Part shown: positions 51,961 through 61,478 of the stretch, piece by piece
Numbering within the stretch: the first letter of the stretch is position 1
Layout: each line of letters opens with the position of its first letter
NCBI GenBank assembly: GCA_017650305.1
Contig: JAGCFD010000035.1
Location: 28,205 to 92,204, forward strand
DNA: 64,000 bases
Source: Bacteroidales bacterium
Lineage (GTDB): Bacteria > Bacteroidota > Bacteroidia > Bacteroidales > WCHB1-69
Direction: 5' to 3'
The notes under the pieces: model-generated
What the model was told of the DNA's origin: nothing
The model's database searches: none
The model's input: the letters and a program-made list of their open reading frames with translations, nothing else
Made by a program: the position numbers and the translations under genes

Positions 51961-53367
51961 ATGGGAGGTTTCTTTGGAGTAGTCTCAAAAGAGAGCTGTT
52001 CAACCGATTTGTTTTATGGCATAGACTATCATTCTCACCTTGGTACGAAACGAGGCGGTATGGTCACTATGCATAATAATGTTTTTTATCGCTCTATCCA
52101 CAACATAGAGAATTCTTATTTCCGTACAAAATTCGGAGATGCCATCGGAAAATTCAAAGGCAATATCGGCATTGGTGTGATCAGTGATACCGATGCGCAA
52201 CCGATCGTGGTGAATTCCCATCTGGGTCGCTTTGCTATCGTGACGGTAGCCAAGATCAATAATCTGAATGAGCTTGAGAAAGAGTGCCTCGACAACCATC
52301 AGCAGTTTACAGAATTGAGTTCAGGCAAGACTAACCCCACAGAGTTGATAGCCTTGATGATATCCCAAGGTGCCGACTTTGTCTCTGGCATTCAGAATGT
52401 CTTCAAAAAGGTCAAAGGCTCTTGCTCAATGCTGATTATGACACAGGAGGGCATCATCGCAGCCCGCGATTATTTGGGTCGCACCCCCATTGTTGTGGGT
52501 AAACGTGCCGACAGCTACGCCCTTACTTTTGACACGCATAGCTTTTCCAATCTAGACTACGAGATTGACCGTTTCCTCGGCCCTGGCGAGATCGTGAAAG
52601 TCACCGTGGACGGATGTACCCAACTCTTGCCTCCCAATGAGACCATGCAGGTCTGCTCTTTCCTCTGGATTTATTATGGCTATCCCGCTTCCGAGTACGA
52701 GGCTGTCAACGTGGAAAACAGTCGTTATCTCTTCGGCTATGAAATGGGCAAGGTGGATGATGTGGACGCTGATTACGTCTCCGCCATCCCGGATTCCGGT
52801 ATTGGCATGGCATTGGGCTATTCCAATGGAAAAAAGATCCCCTATCGCCGTGGCATCGTGAAATATACTCCGACTTGGTCGCGTAGCTTCATGCCGGTAA
52901 ACCAAGAGATGCGAGAACATGTGGCTAAGATGAAACTTATCCCCAACAGCACATTGTTGAAAGACAAGAAAATCGTTTTCTGCGATGACTCCATCGTGCG
53001 CGGAACCCAATTGCGTGACAATGTGCAAAAACTCTATTCCGCTGGCGCCAAAGAGGTCCATATCCGTATCAGTTGTCCGCCGCTCGTCTTCGGCTGCCCA
53101 TTCCTGAACTTCTCCGCATCCAAAACCGAATTGGAACTCATCACCAGACGTGTCATTTCTGAACTTGAGGGCGACAGCCATAAGAACCTCCACCTCTATA
53201 TGGATTCTTCCACCAAGGAGTATGCCAAGATGGTGGAGATTATCCGCACACATCTTGGCGTGGATTCTCTGAAATTCAATACATTGGATGTTATCGCAAA
53301 GTCTATCGGATTGCCGAAAGAAAGAATTTGCACTCACTGTTTTGACGGATCCAGCTTCGGAGAGTGA
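51961..53367 (+). CDS. Amidophosphoribosyltransferase homologue without catalytic Cys
   Basis: 468 residues from the ATG at 51961. The class-II glutamine-amidotransferase domain is complete in outline (YHSHLGTKRGGM, ISDTDAQPIVVNSHLGRFAIVT), but the chain begins MGGFFG where glutaminase-active PurF begins with a catalytic Cys (MCGI/MCGV type). The phosphoribosyltransferase domain is intact: FCDDSIVRGTQ with D342-D343. Four cysteines (C372, C379, C457, C460) match positions of the PurF [4Fe-4S] cluster. I recall this glycine-start form as a Bacteroidetes-wide type. It might use free ammonia, act with another glutaminase, or have a different role. Confidence 0.8.
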   Translation: MGGFFGVVSKESCSTDLFYGIDYHSHLGTKRGGMVTMHNNVFYRSIHNIENSYFRTKFGDAIGKFKGNIGIGVISDTDAQPIVVNSHLGRFAIVTVAKINNLNELEKECLDNHQQFTELSSGKTNPTELIALMISQGADFVSGIQNVFKKVKGSCSMLIMTQEGIIAARDYLGRTPIVVGKRADSYALTFDTHSFSNLDYEIDRFLGPGEIVKVTVDGCTQLLPPNETMQVCSFLWIYYGYPASEYEAVNVENSRYLFGYEMGKVDDVDADYVSAIPDSGIGMALGYSNGKKIPYRRGIVKYTPTWSRSFMPVNQEMREHVAKMKLIPNSTLLKDKKIVFCDDSIVRGTQLRDNVQKLYSAGAKEVHIRISCPPLVFGCPFLNFSASKTELELITRRVISELEGDSHKNLHLYMDSSTKEYAKMVEIIRTHLGVDSLKFNTLDVIAKSIGLPKERICTHCFDGSSFGE

Positions 53368-53382
53368 TTTATGAGAATATAT

Positions 53383-53411
53383 AGGAAAGTCAAAACGGCT
53401 TTCCTTTTTTT
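53383..53411 (+). terminator. Terminator after purF-like gene
   Basis: Stem AGGAAAG (53383-53389) / CTTTCCT (53399-53405), 9-base loop, then TTTTTT. Confidence 0.8.
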
Positions 53412-53439
53412 GACTCTGGTATTTCTGCCAAAAAAATTG

Positions 53440-53447
53440 TACGTTTG
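53440..53447 (+). promoter_or_regulatory. -7 promoter element for folA-like gene
   Basis: TACGTTTG, 24 bases before the ATG at 53472; it supports that start over the longer frame. Confidence 0.55.
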
Positions 53448-53471
53448 CCGTCTAATCTAAAAACCAAACCT

Positions 53472-53963
53472 ATGCATAATTTAAGTATGATTGCAGCCGT
53501 GGGCGATAATATGGAACTGGGCTACCAAAACCAACTGCTGTGCCATCTGCCTGCTGATCTGAAATATTTTAAAAAAGTTACGACTGGCGCTCCAGTCATT
53601 ATGGGTGATAAAACCTGGATTTCCCTCCCTAAGAAACCGTTGCCCAATCGTCGCAACATAGTGGTCACTCTCGATGATGTAGCCTTCCCCGATTGCGAGA
53701 CGGTACACACTCTTGAAGATGCCATGGCGCTGGTGCAGGATGCTCCCGAAGCTTTTGTGATGGGCGGCGCTACCATGTACCGACTTTTCCTGCCCTATGC
53801 GGAAAAAATTTACCTCACCCGCATTAAATCTTCTTTCACTGCCGATGTCTATTTCCCTGTTCTGTCTGATGACGAGTGGCAGGTCGACAGCACTGTCTAT
53901 CGTCCGAAAGATGACAAAAATGAATATGATTTGTATTTTCAAACCTTAATCAGAAAAAAATAA
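53472..53963 (+). CDS. folA: Dihydrofolate reductase
   Basis: 163 residues from the ATG at 53472. DHFR marks: SMIAAVGDNMELGYQNQLL, LPADLKYFKKVT with the catalytic acid D29, PVIMGDKTWISLPKKPLPNRRNIVV, and AFVMGGATMYRLFLPYAEKIYLTRI. The residue at the position of E. coli Arg44, which contacts the NADPH 2'-phosphate (MGRHTW), is Asp46 here (MGDKTW). Otherwise normal. DUF4468 and MbnP genes follow. Confidence 0.92.
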   Translation: MHNLSMIAAVGDNMELGYQNQLLCHLPADLKYFKKVTTGAPVIMGDKTWISLPKKPLPNRRNIVVTLDDVAFPDCETVHTLEDAMALVQDAPEAFVMGGATMYRLFLPYAEKIYLTRIKSSFTADVYFPVLSDDEWQVDSTVYRPKDDKNEYDLYFQTLIRKK

Positions 53964-53968
53964 CAGCT

Positions 53969-54523
53969 ATGAAAAAGTTTGCAGCCGCCACTTTGTTATT
54001 GCTCTTTTCCACTATCTTGCTTGCTCAGAAACCAGCTACGAACCTTCCAGTCCCGGCACTCCCCATTGATGAACGAACAAATCTTGTCACGTATCAAGAT
54101 GTCGTGAAACAAGAAGGCACCCCTGCAGTTCTTTATGAGCGCGCCATGAAGTGGGTGAAGAAGTATTATAAAAATACGGCCGAGGTGATCAAAAAGGCCG
54201 ATCCCGAAAAACAGGTGATTGAGATGCGCTCAAGCGTCCGTATTTTCTCCAAACAGAAAGATGGCACGCTGCTCCCTAAGAATGTGGTCTACTATAACTT
54301 CAAACTGGAATGCCGCGACAACCGCTATCGTTATACCATTACCAATTTCAATGAGAAGGCCGCCGCCGCCGCCCCCATCGAGAACTGGTTTAAGACAGAT
54401 AGCCCATACTGGTCTCCCTCACAATATGATTTCTTGAATCAAATTGATGAGCAAATCCAAGAGTTGATCAATTCTTTGGAGGAAGGTATGATGCCAGAAG
54501 AAGTGTTTGAAGATGAGTGGTAA
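53969..54523 (+). CDS. DUF4468-family secreted protein
   Basis: 184 residues with a signal peptide (cleavage near ILLAQK). The segment YERAMKWVKKYYKNTAEVIKKADPEKQVIEMRSSVRIF, followed by YYNFKLECRDNRYRYTITNF, matches the DUF4468 (TBP-like fold) pattern of Bacteroidetes. The C-terminus is acidic. Function unknown. It follows folA by 5 bases and overlaps the MbnP gene by 17 bases if that gene uses its first ATG. Confidence 0.75.
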   Translation: MKKFAAATLLLLFSTILLAQKPATNLPVPALPIDERTNLVTYQDVVKQEGTPAVLYERAMKWVKKYYKNTAEVIKKADPEKQVIEMRSSVRIFSKQKDGTLLPKNVVYYNFKLECRDNRYRYTITNFNEKAAAAAPIENWFKTDSPYWSPSQYDFLNQIDEQIQELINSLEEGMMPEEVFEDEW

Positions 54524-55292
54524 AAACCTCTTTCCCCTTGCTGCCTTCTTGTTGATCGCCTTTTCTTCATGCCATAAGCCTGATGCGGAACTGATGCTTC
54601 AGTTTTCCTTTTCCGCCGGCGGCGATACCCTTCAACAAGATACTATTCGCTATACAAATGCCGCCGGGAACATCTTCTCGGTCACGGAAGTTCAATATTT
54701 TGTCTCGAAGGTGCTGCTCACCAAAGAGGATGGGACCCAATATGCACTGAGTACAGACAATGGTATCCATTATGTGGATGCCGACATCCCGGCCACTTTG
54801 AGGTGGCTTCTTCAAGATGACCGTCTCCCACTTGGCAAATACACTCAAATCGACTTTGTCTTTGGACTTGCGCCAGAGTATAATATCACCCATTATTTCC
54901 TCAATCCTCCTGAGAATTCAATGAGTTGGCCCGAAGCATTGGGCGGTGGGTACCACCACATGAAATTGAACGGGAAGTGGGGAAATTCACCCCTTTCCTC
55001 ATCGCCCATTCCTTTTGCCATGCACCTTGGTACAGGACAAATCTATGAAAACCAGCAGATTGTCAGTTTCGTGGATAATATTTTCAATGTCAGTATACTT
55101 CTATCTGACGTGATTTTATCCGAGGAAGGTGTGAATACTGTACGTCTAAACATGGACATACTCCAGTGGTTCCAAGATCCCTTTGTGTTCGATTTTGCAC
55201 AAGATGGAACAGCCATCATGCAGAATCAGACGGCAATGGGCAAGCTGGTGGCCAATGGCGAGACAGTCTTCTCAGCCCATTCAAACCATTAG
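54507..55292 (+). CDS. MbnP-family lipoprotein
   Basis: 261 residues. A lipobox lies at FSSC, so it is a lipoprotein. Family marks: SVTEVQYFVSKVLLTKEDGT, a DFVFGLAPEYN segment, NPPENSMSWPEALGGGYHHMKLNGKW and a final FDFAQDGTAIMQNQT. MbnP proteins were named from methanobactin operons and may bind copper or its carriers; here no methanobactin or MbnH-type gene is adjacent. Start at 54507 or 54513 (ATG both). The 3' end overlaps the convergent transporter gene by four bases. Confidence 0.78.
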   Translation: MKMSGKNLFPLAAFLLIAFSSCHKPDAELMLQFSFSAGGDTLQQDTIRYTNAAGNIFSVTEVQYFVSKVLLTKEDGTQYALSTDNGIHYVDADIPATLRWLLQDDRLPLGKYTQIDFVFGLAPEYNITHYFLNPPENSMSWPEALGGGYHHMKLNGKWGNSPLSSSPIPFAMHLGTGQIYENQQIVSFVDNIFNVSILLSDVILSEEGVNTVRLNMDILQWFQDPFVFDFAQDGTAIMQNQTAMGKLVANGETVFSAHSNH

Positions 55293-56569
55293 GCAGTTTC
55301 TTCTTTTGAATAGTTTTCTTGGAAGACAAAGAAAAAGGTAATGGCCACTATTAAAGCATAGCAGGCGAATATGTACCATGAATTTGTCCATCCTTGCATG
55401 ATGACGGTCGGATGCGCATTCTGTCGGAGTGGATTAAATACAAAGTGATTCAACACAGCTTGTGCGCCAAATGTTCCGATGGTGGCTCCTATGCCATTGG
55501 TCATAAGCATGAATAATCCTTGCGCTGAAGCGCGAATGGATTGGTCTGTCTGCTGGTCCACGAACAAAGAACCGCTGATGTTGAAGAAGTCAAAAGCAAC
55601 ACCATAAACAATGCAGGAGAGGATAAACAACCAGACACCCGGTCCGGGATTGCCTAAGCCAAAGAAACCAAATCTGAATACCCAGGCAAACATGGCAATC
55701 AACATTACCTTCTTAATGCCAAATTTACGTAAGAAGAAAGGTATCAGCAGGATACACAAAGTCTCAGAAATTTGAGACAAGGAAATCAACATGTTGGCAT
55801 GTTTCACGCCAAAGGTGTTCGCATACTCGGGAATGTGTCCGAAACTGTGCAAGAACGGGTTGGCAAAACCATTGGTGATTTGCAACGACACACCCAAGAA
55901 CATGGAGAAGATGAAAAATATAGCCATCTTCTTCTGTTTGAACAGAGTGAATGCCCTGAGGCCGAACATGTCAACCACAGAGGTGACCTTGTTATCATTA
56001 TTGCTGTTGCATTTGGGTAGGGTGAAGGAGTAAATGCCCAAAATAAGTCCGATGCTACCACTTAAAACGAACTGGTTTGCGGTGGGCTGGAATCCCAGAA
56101 GATCGACACACCACATGGCAACAATGAAACCGATGGTGCCAAACACACGAATGGGTGGGAAGTTCTTAACCCTGTCTAAACCGGCAAATTCCAATGCGTA
56201 GTACGCCACGGAATTGGATAAGGCCAATGTGGGCATATAAAATGCTACTCCAATGGTATATAATGCGAACAAGGGGCCAAACTGCACACCATCACCGGAA
56301 CTTAATCCGTATAGACCTGCACAAATCATGGCGATACCAGATATCAAATGGCTGATGCCCAGCATCTTCTGCGCCTGAATCCATCGGTCTGCTATAATGC
56401 CGATGATGGCTGGCATGAAAATGGATACAATACCCTGAATCGAGTAAAAGATGCCGATTTGATGACCTAAACCATGCAAATGCAAATAGGTGCCCATACA
56501 AGTCAAGTAGGCTCCCCAGACGGCGAACTGGAGGAAGTTCATGATGATAAGTCTGACCTTTAGATTCAT
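55289..56569 (-). CDS. Nucleoside permease, MFS (NHS) family
   Basis: 426 residues, twelve hydrophobic helices. The N-terminus KVRLIIMNFLQFAVWGAYLTCMGTYL and the segments PAIIGIIADRWIQAQKMLGISHL and RVFGTIGFIVAMW are those of NupG/XapB-like nucleoside:proton symporters. It imports nucleosides across the inner membrane. It has its own promoter element and is convergent with the MbnP gene. Confidence 0.88.
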   Translation of the reverse strand: MNLKVRLIIMNFLQFAVWGAYLTCMGTYLHLHGLGHQIGIFYSIQGIVSIFMPAIIGIIADRWIQAQKMLGISHLISGIAMICAGLYGLSSGDGVQFGPLFALYTIGVAFYMPTLALSNSVAYYALEFAGLDRVKNFPPIRVFGTIGFIVAMWCVDLLGFQPTANQFVLSGSIGLILGIYSFTLPKCNSNNDNKVTSVVDMFGLRAFTLFKQKKMAIFFIFSMFLGVSLQITNGFANPFLHSFGHIPEYANTFGVKHANMLISLSQISETLCILLIPFFLRKFGIKKVMLIAMFAWVFRFGFFGLGNPGPGVWLFILSCIVYGVAFDFFNISGSLFVDQQTDQSIRASAQGLFMLMTNGIGATIGTFGAQAVLNHFVFNPLRQNAHPTVIMQGWTNSWYIFACYALIVAITFFFVFQENYSKEETA

Positions 56570-56675
56570 ATAGTTGATGTTTTAATTTATTTTTTATGTG
56601 GGTGATATATTGTCTATGTTCGGTTTTTCAGTTATATCCAATCCCAAAGTTTATGTTTTAACTCAATTATCGCGG

Positions 56676-56683
56676 CAAAAATA
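56676..56683 (-). promoter_or_regulatory. -7 promoter element for the nucleoside permease
   Basis: TATTTTTG on the minus strand; about 105 bases lie between it and the ATG at 56569. Confidence 0.45.
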
Positions 56684-56763
56684 CAAAAAGTACAGATAGG
56701 ACTATCCGTTTTTTCCAAGGATTTATGTTGAAATTATAATCGAAAGAAGCGAATCCGGAAAGC

Positions 56764-57375
56764 CTATTTCACTTTGAAATCAAAGAGTTTGGCGCCTTCC
56801 AGGAATCCTTCCAACCTATCGTTGATTTTGACAGGACCAACTCCCACGGGCGTTCCAGTGAAGATGATGTCGCCCATCTTAAGAGTCACAAAATGAGATA
56901 CGTAGGAGATAAGTTGGTCAATGGAGAATAACATGTCGCGCGTGTGTCCCGTCTGGACCTGATTTCCATTGAGGAGAAGGTGGAAGTGGAGGTCCTGTAC
57001 ATCAGGCAATTCGCTTTTAGGCACGAATTTGCCTACGACTGCCGAACCATCAAAAGCCTTGGCAATTTCCCATGGCTCGCCATCGCGAATACAGGCCCGT
57101 TGCAAATCACGGGCCGTGAAATCCACACCGAGACCTATCTCATCATAGTAGAGGTGCGCAAATTTCTCTTGAATGTGGCGCCCTAACCGGTTGATCTTGA
57201 CAATGACTTCCGTCTCATAGTGTACTTCCTGCGAAAAATCCGGGATGAAGAAAGGACGGTTGCAGCGTGTAATTGCAGACTCTGGCTTCATGAAGAAAAC
57301 CGGATTTTCGGGTGTTGAATGCTGTAACTCAGCAATGTGCGCCGCATAGTTGCGACCAATACAGATAAATTTCAT
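56764..57375 (-). CDS. Fumarylacetoacetate-hydrolase-family protein
   Basis: 203 residues, the short single-domain form. Marks: MKFICIGRNYAAHIAEL, NPVFFMKPESAI, VHYETEVIVKI with the metal-binding glutamates, LGVDFTARDLQ, and FTGTPVGVGPVKINDRLEGFLEG. Family members cleave or decarboxylate small diketo acids (for example acylpyruvate or oxaloacetate). Substrate unknown. It ends a five-gene minus-strand run that starts with recA, 7 bases after the barrel-protein gene. Confidence 0.92.
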   Translation of the reverse strand: MKFICIGRNYAAHIAELQHSTPENPVFFMKPESAITRCNRPFFIPDFSQEVHYETEVIVKINRLGRHIQEKFAHLYYDEIGLGVDFTARDLQRACIRDGEPWEIAKAFDGSAVVGKFVPKSELPDVQDLHFHLLLNGNQVQTGHTRDMLFSIDQLISYVSHFVTLKMGDIIFTGTPVGVGPVKINDRLEGFLEGAKLFDFKVK

Positions 57376-57382
57376 GATGGAA

Positions 57383-58192
57383 TTAGAAGAAGTTGACCCC
57401 TAAAACAATCTCAGCATATCCCATATTGGATTTCAAGTATTCTCCTGTCATGCTGTTGATGGCATGGCCTTTGCCTCTGAAGAAGTTGGTGAGGGTGTGA
57501 GCGTAGTTGAGGTATAGGCTTGCCCTGGTGGTCTGGGTGATGGAATACTCTACGCCAATACCACCGTAAACGGCCTCCTTAAGCAAGGCACATTCATTGT
57601 ATTTGTTCCTTTGCCGTTCCCAAAGCTCTGGTTCCTCGCCAGCCTGTCCGCTCATGAAGAAATAGCCGTCACGGTTGGTAGCACCAACAAGAAGACTGTT
57701 GTAAAATCCTGCGTTTCCGCAAAAACTGAAATTCTTATGGGGCGTGGTCTTTAACGTGATGCCAATGGGAAGAGTCATGTAGTGAGCTGTGTAAGTTCGG
57801 TTGGTCGTGGTGCCGTCTGTGATCATAAGGCCTGGGATCTCCACATTGTCAGCGAAGGTGAGTTTGCCTCCTAATCGTTCGTATAAAATACCGGTGGTGA
57901 AATAGAAGTTTTTGCGTTGTGTCAGGTTGACGTTGAGGTTTAAGCCTGTATGGAATTGCAACACAACACCATTGCGTTCGTAACCTTCTGTGTGAGGGTA
58001 CAACCATGAAAACGTTGGGGCGAAACATATACCAATGTTTAGCTTGGAACCGTTACCGTCGTCTTTTTCCAAAAGATCAGTTGAAATCCCTATATTTTCG
58101 GGATTGTGGCCCCCTCTGGGCGGTTTTTGAGCTGTCGCGCATATCCCGAAGGATAAAACGAATAGCATGACTAACAACAGTTGCTTTTTCAT
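57383..58192 (-). CDS. Outer-membrane beta-barrel protein (PorT-like)
   Basis: 269 residues with a signal peptide (cleavage near CATAQ). Alternating strands such as KLNIGICFAPTFSWLYP, LQFHTGLNLNVNL, NFYFTTGILYERLG, and the final YAEIVLGVNFF suggest an eight-strand OmpX/PorT-like barrel. No enzymatic motif. It lies 10 bases after ruvB. It could be a PorT-family protein or a generic barrel; I cannot choose. Confidence 0.7.
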   Translation of the reverse strand: MKKQLLLVMLFVLSFGICATAQKPPRGGHNPENIGISTDLLEKDDGNGSKLNIGICFAPTFSWLYPHTEGYERNGVVLQFHTGLNLNVNLTQRKNFYFTTGILYERLGGKLTFADNVEIPGLMITDGTTTNRTYTAHYMTLPIGITLKTTPHKNFSFCGNAGFYNSLLVGATNRDGYFFMSGQAGEEPELWERQRNKYNECALLKEAVYGGIGVEYSITQTTRASLYLNYAHTLTNFFRGKGHAINSMTGEYLKSNMGYAEIVLGVNFF

Positions 58193-58202
58193 AGTGGTGG
58201 TT

Positions 58203-59228
58203 TTAAAATAATTCTGGTTGGTCGGAGGAGAAGCGTGTTTTGCCGAGATGCTGGTATGCCAAGGCGGTCACTTCGCGCCCCCGTGGGGTACGCATGAGGT
58301 AACCCTCTTGGATGAGAAAAGGTTCATAGACCTCTTCGATGGTGCCCGCATCTTCACTGACCGCTGTGGCAATAGTGGTCAACCCGACCGGTCCTCCTTT
58401 GAATTTGTCAATGATAGTGCTAAGAATGCGATTGTCCATCTCATCCAAGCCATGACGGTCTACATTCAAAGCTTCCAAGGCTATCTGTGTGATAGGCAGT
58501 GTGATGGATCCATTCCCCTTGACCTGTGCGAAGTCGCGGACGCGACGAAGTAGCAAGTTCGCTATGCGGGGAGTACCCCGGCTCCTGGAGGCTATTTCGT
58601 AGGCCGACTCATCGTTGATGGGTATCTTGAGAATGGCTGCCGACCGTTTGATGATATTTCCTAAGGTGGCAGCATCGTAATACTGCAACCGCAAGTTGAT
58701 TCCAAAACGCGAACGCAGAGGAGATGTCAAGAGTCCTGATCGCGTGGTGGCTCCAACCAACGTGAAAGGATTGATGGCTATTTGCACACTCCGGGCGCTC
58801 GGGCCACTGTCAATCATGATGTCTATCTTGTAATCCTCCATGGCAGAGTACAGATACTCTTCCACCACAGGCGACAATCGGTGAATTTCATCGATAAAGA
58901 GCACATCATTGGGCTCCAGGTTGGTCAGCAATCCTGCCAAATCGCCGGGTTTGTCAATGACAGGCCCGGAGGTGGTGCGCACATTCACCCCCATCTCATT
59001 GCCGATGATGTGCGACAAGGTGGTTTTACCCAAACCGGGAGGCCCGTGAAGTAAGACATGATCCAACGCCTCTCCACGCGCTTTGGCAGCATGTACAAAA
59101 ACCATGATGTTGTCGATGACCTGCTGCTGCCCCTGGAAATCCTGAAACAACGCCGGACGTATGGCGCGTTCAAACTCTTTGTCGGAGGAGCTGAGTCGTT
59201 GGCTGCTCGGATCTAAATGCTCATTCAT
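58203..59228 (-). CDS. ruvB: Holliday-junction branch-migration helicase RuvB
   Basis: 341 residues. Walker [21 protein letters not shown] (about 64-83), Walker B FIDEIHRL, sensor segment [18 protein letters not shown], and C-terminal winged helix ([19 protein letters not shown]). RuvB drives branch migration with RuvA; ruvA is not adjacent. It sits downstream of recA in the same run, separated by a TPR lipoprotein gene. Confidence 0.97.
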   Translation of the reverse strand: MNEHLDPSSQRLSSSDKEFERAIRPALFQDFQGQQQVIDNIMVFVHAAKARGEALDHVLLHGPPGLGKTTLSHIIGNEMGVNVRTTSGPVIDKPGDLAGLLTNLEPNDVLFIDEIHRLSPVVEEYLYSAMEDYKIDIMIDSGPSARSVQIAINPFTLVGATTRSGLLTSPLRSRFGINLRLQYYDAATLGNIIKRSAAILKIPINDESAYEIASRSRGTPRIANLLLRRVRDFAQVKGNGSITLPITQIALEALNVDRHGLDEMDNRILSTIIDKFKGGPVGLTTIATAVSEDAGTIEEVYEPFLIQEGYLMRTPRGREVTALAYQHLGKTRFSSDQPELF

Positions 59229-59233
59229 AACTG

Positions 59234-60232
59234 CTACTTTTGCTTCTCGTCAATTCTGTTCAATCCCTTGATCGCAGGCTCAAAATTGGTCTTTAATGTC
59301 AAGGCCTTCTTGTAGTCAGCCCGCGCTTTTTCATACTCTTCCATGTACTCGTAGGCTACCCCTCGGTTACAATATGAATATACAAAGTCTGGATTGGCTT
59401 GTATGGCCTGCGTGAATAGCTGTGCAGCCTCTTCATATTTGGTCTCGTCATCCAAATACAAGTATCCAAGATTGTTGAGCGATGGCACGTGGGTGGGGTC
59501 TAAGCCGATAGCCGTTTTGTATTCCTGAATGGCTTCCTCGCGCTTGCTCAGGTCTTGATACATCTTCCCAAGATTGTAATGGATTTCCACATTGTTGGGA
59601 TCCACGTTGAGAGCATTGGTGTAATAGTCTATGGCCATGGGATTCATCTGCTGCTGGTAGAAATATCCCAGCTCCAGATAAGCTTTGATCTCTTTAGGGT
59701 CTTGGTCTATAACCATCTGCAACATTCTGAGATAGTTGGTGGTATCTTGCAACTCTTTGAGCATAAATGCTTTGATGAGATACGCCTTCGGGTTGTAACG
59801 CTGAAGATCCAAGGCTTCCTGAATGGTCTTGTCACACTGGTTGAACATTCGCTGGTGAAAGTACAACTCCGCCAACTTCAAACGAGCCTCATTGTTGTCA
59901 GATTTCTTTTGTATAGCCTTCAAAAGCATCTCTTCGGCCAAGTCCGTCTCGCGTTGCGCAAAGTAGAGGTCGGATAACTTGATGTAGTATTTGCTGCTGT
60001 CTGGAGCCAGTTGGATGGCCTTTTGCATATCCTCAATGCCCTTTTTGATGTCTTCGTGAAGATAATAGTAGTCGGCCCGCTGGTAATAAAGCTCTGCATC
60101 TTTCGGATGCTTGTCAATGCTAACACAAAGCTTGGCCAACTCTTCCGGAAGGTCAGCATACTGTTTCCCGGAGTGGCAGCCTGAGAGCAGTAGGAAGGAC
60201 AGACATAGCAATATGAGAATGTTCTTCTTCAT
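59234..60232 (-). CDS. TPR-repeat lipoprotein
   Basis: 332 residues. A lipobox (LLLSGC, Cys near 19) makes it a lipoprotein; the rest is about eight tetratricopeptide repeats (for example [35 protein letters not shown] and [30 protein letters not shown]). Such proteins are protein-protein scaffolds at the envelope. It lies one base after recA and 5 before ruvB, an odd place for an envelope protein. Confidence 0.88.
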   Translation of the reverse strand: MKKNILILLCLSFLLLSGCHSGKQYADLPEELAKLCVSIDKHPKDAELYYQRADYYYLHEDIKKGIEDMQKAIQLAPDSSKYYIKLSDLYFAQRETDLAEEMLLKAIQKKSDNNEARLKLAELYFHQRMFNQCDKTIQEALDLQRYNPKAYLIKAFMLKELQDTTNYLRMLQMVIDQDPKEIKAYLELGYFYQQQMNPMAIDYYTNALNVDPNNVEIHYNLGKMYQDLSKREEAIQEYKTAIGLDPTHVPSLNNLGYLYLDDETKYEEAAQLFTQAIQANPDFVYSYCNRGVAYEYMEEYEKARADYKKALTLKTNFEPAIKGLNRIDEKQK

Positions 60233-60233
60233 T

Positions 60234-61256
60234 TTAGTGCTGATTTTCTTTGATGGCTTCCCGGATTTTGGCTTCTAATTCGTCGCACAGCTCGGGGTTG
60301 TCCGCAAGAAGTTGCTTGACGCCTTCACGGCCTTGTGCCAACTTGGAATCGCCGTAGGAGAACCAAGAACCAGACTTCTTGATGACGTTGTACTCCACAC
60401 CCAAGTCAATGATTTCTCCTGTTTTGGAGATGCCTTCGCCAAACATGATGTCGAACTCGGCATTGCGGAATGGAGGAGCCACTTTGTTCTTGACCACTTT
60501 CACCTTGACGTGGTTGCCAATGGACTGGTCTCCGTCTTTGATTTGGGTCTGGCGACGAATATCCAAACGCACGGAAGCGTAGAATTTCAAAGCGTTACCG
60601 CCAGTGGTTGTCTCTGGATTACCAAACATCACGCCGATTTTTTCGCGCAATTGGTTGATGAAAATGCAGCAGCACCCAGTCTTGTTAATGGTGGCTGTCA
60701 ACTTGCGAAGAGCTTGGGACATCAATCGAGCTTGAAGACCCACCTTGGAGTCACCCATGTCACCCTCAATCTCACTCTTGGGAGTCAATGCGGCTACGGA
60801 GTCGATGACAATAATGTCGATGGCACCGGAACGGATCAGGTTGTCCGCAATCTCCAAAGCTTGCTCGCCATTGTCAGGTTGTGAGATGAGAAGGTCGTTG
60901 GTGTTCACCCCTAATTTCTCTGCGTAAAAACGGTCAAAGGCATGTTCAGCATCGATGAAGGCGGCAATGCCTCCCAGTTTCTGGGCTTGGGCAATGGCTG
61001 ATATGGCCAATGTCGTCTTACCGGATGATTCCGGTCCATATATCTCAATCACGCGCCCGCGCGGGAAACCACCCACGCCTAACGCAATGTCCAATCCGAT
61101 GGAACCCGTTGAAATGACATCCATCGCCTCTATCTCCGTCTCCCCCATTCTCATGATGGCACCTTTCCCATAGGTCTTCTCCAACTTCTCTAATGTACTG
61201 TTGAGTACTTTCAGTTTTTCTGCATTGATGTTGCTTTTCGTATCTTCTTTTGCCAT
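60234..61256 (-). CDS. recA: Recombinase RecA
   Basis: 340 residues. Walker [12 protein letters not shown] (about 70-80), the [13 protein letters not shown] segment, [20 protein letters not shown], the L2 loop [37 protein letters not shown], and a charged C-terminus. It performs strand exchange and SOS co-protease functions. A TATCTTTG element lies 31 bases before the ATG, so it heads the run recA-TPR-ruvB-barrel-FAH. No SOS-box consensus is evident to me. Confidence 0.98.
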   Translation of the reverse strand: MAKEDTKSNINAEKLKVLNSTLEKLEKTYGKGAIMRMGETEIEAMDVISTGSIGLDIALGVGGFPRGRVIEIYGPESSGKTTLAISAIAQAQKLGGIAAFIDAEHAFDRFYAEKLGVNTNDLLISQPDNGEQALEIADNLIRSGAIDIIVIDSVAALTPKSEIEGDMGDSKVGLQARLMSQALRKLTATINKTGCCCIFINQLREKIGVMFGNPETTTGGNALKFYASVRLDIRRQTQIKDGDQSIGNHVKVKVVKNKVAPPFRNAEFDIMFGEGISKTGEIIDLGVEYNVIKKSGSWFSYGDSKLAQGREGVKQLLADNPELCDELEAKIREAIKENQH

Positions 61257-61287
61257 AGGTTTTGTTTTTATAGGATTAATAAGACCG

Positions 61288-61295
61288 CAAAGATA
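61288..61295 (-). promoter_or_regulatory. -7 promoter element for recA operon
   Basis: TATCTTTG on the minus strand, 31 bases before the recA ATG. Confidence 0.6.
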
Positions 61296-61478
61296 CGCTT
61301 TTTTTAATTATGTTTCGATGCGATATTTAACCCTTAATTGTAAAAGTTGTATACTTTAATTAACTGTAAATAAGAATGATAGACACTTTCTTAACAGTTG
61401 GTTGTAAAAATGATTTCGTCACTTTTCCTTTTTACCTGCTTTTTTTGCGACGACGTGCCAGTCATGAGCCTGCCGTGC

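Noticed and set aside
61391-61478. Possible extra coding end of ispE in another frame
   Set aside because: IspE already ends with its normal C-terminal motif SGSGSAIFGLF; the Lys-rich continuation in another frame looks non-coding.
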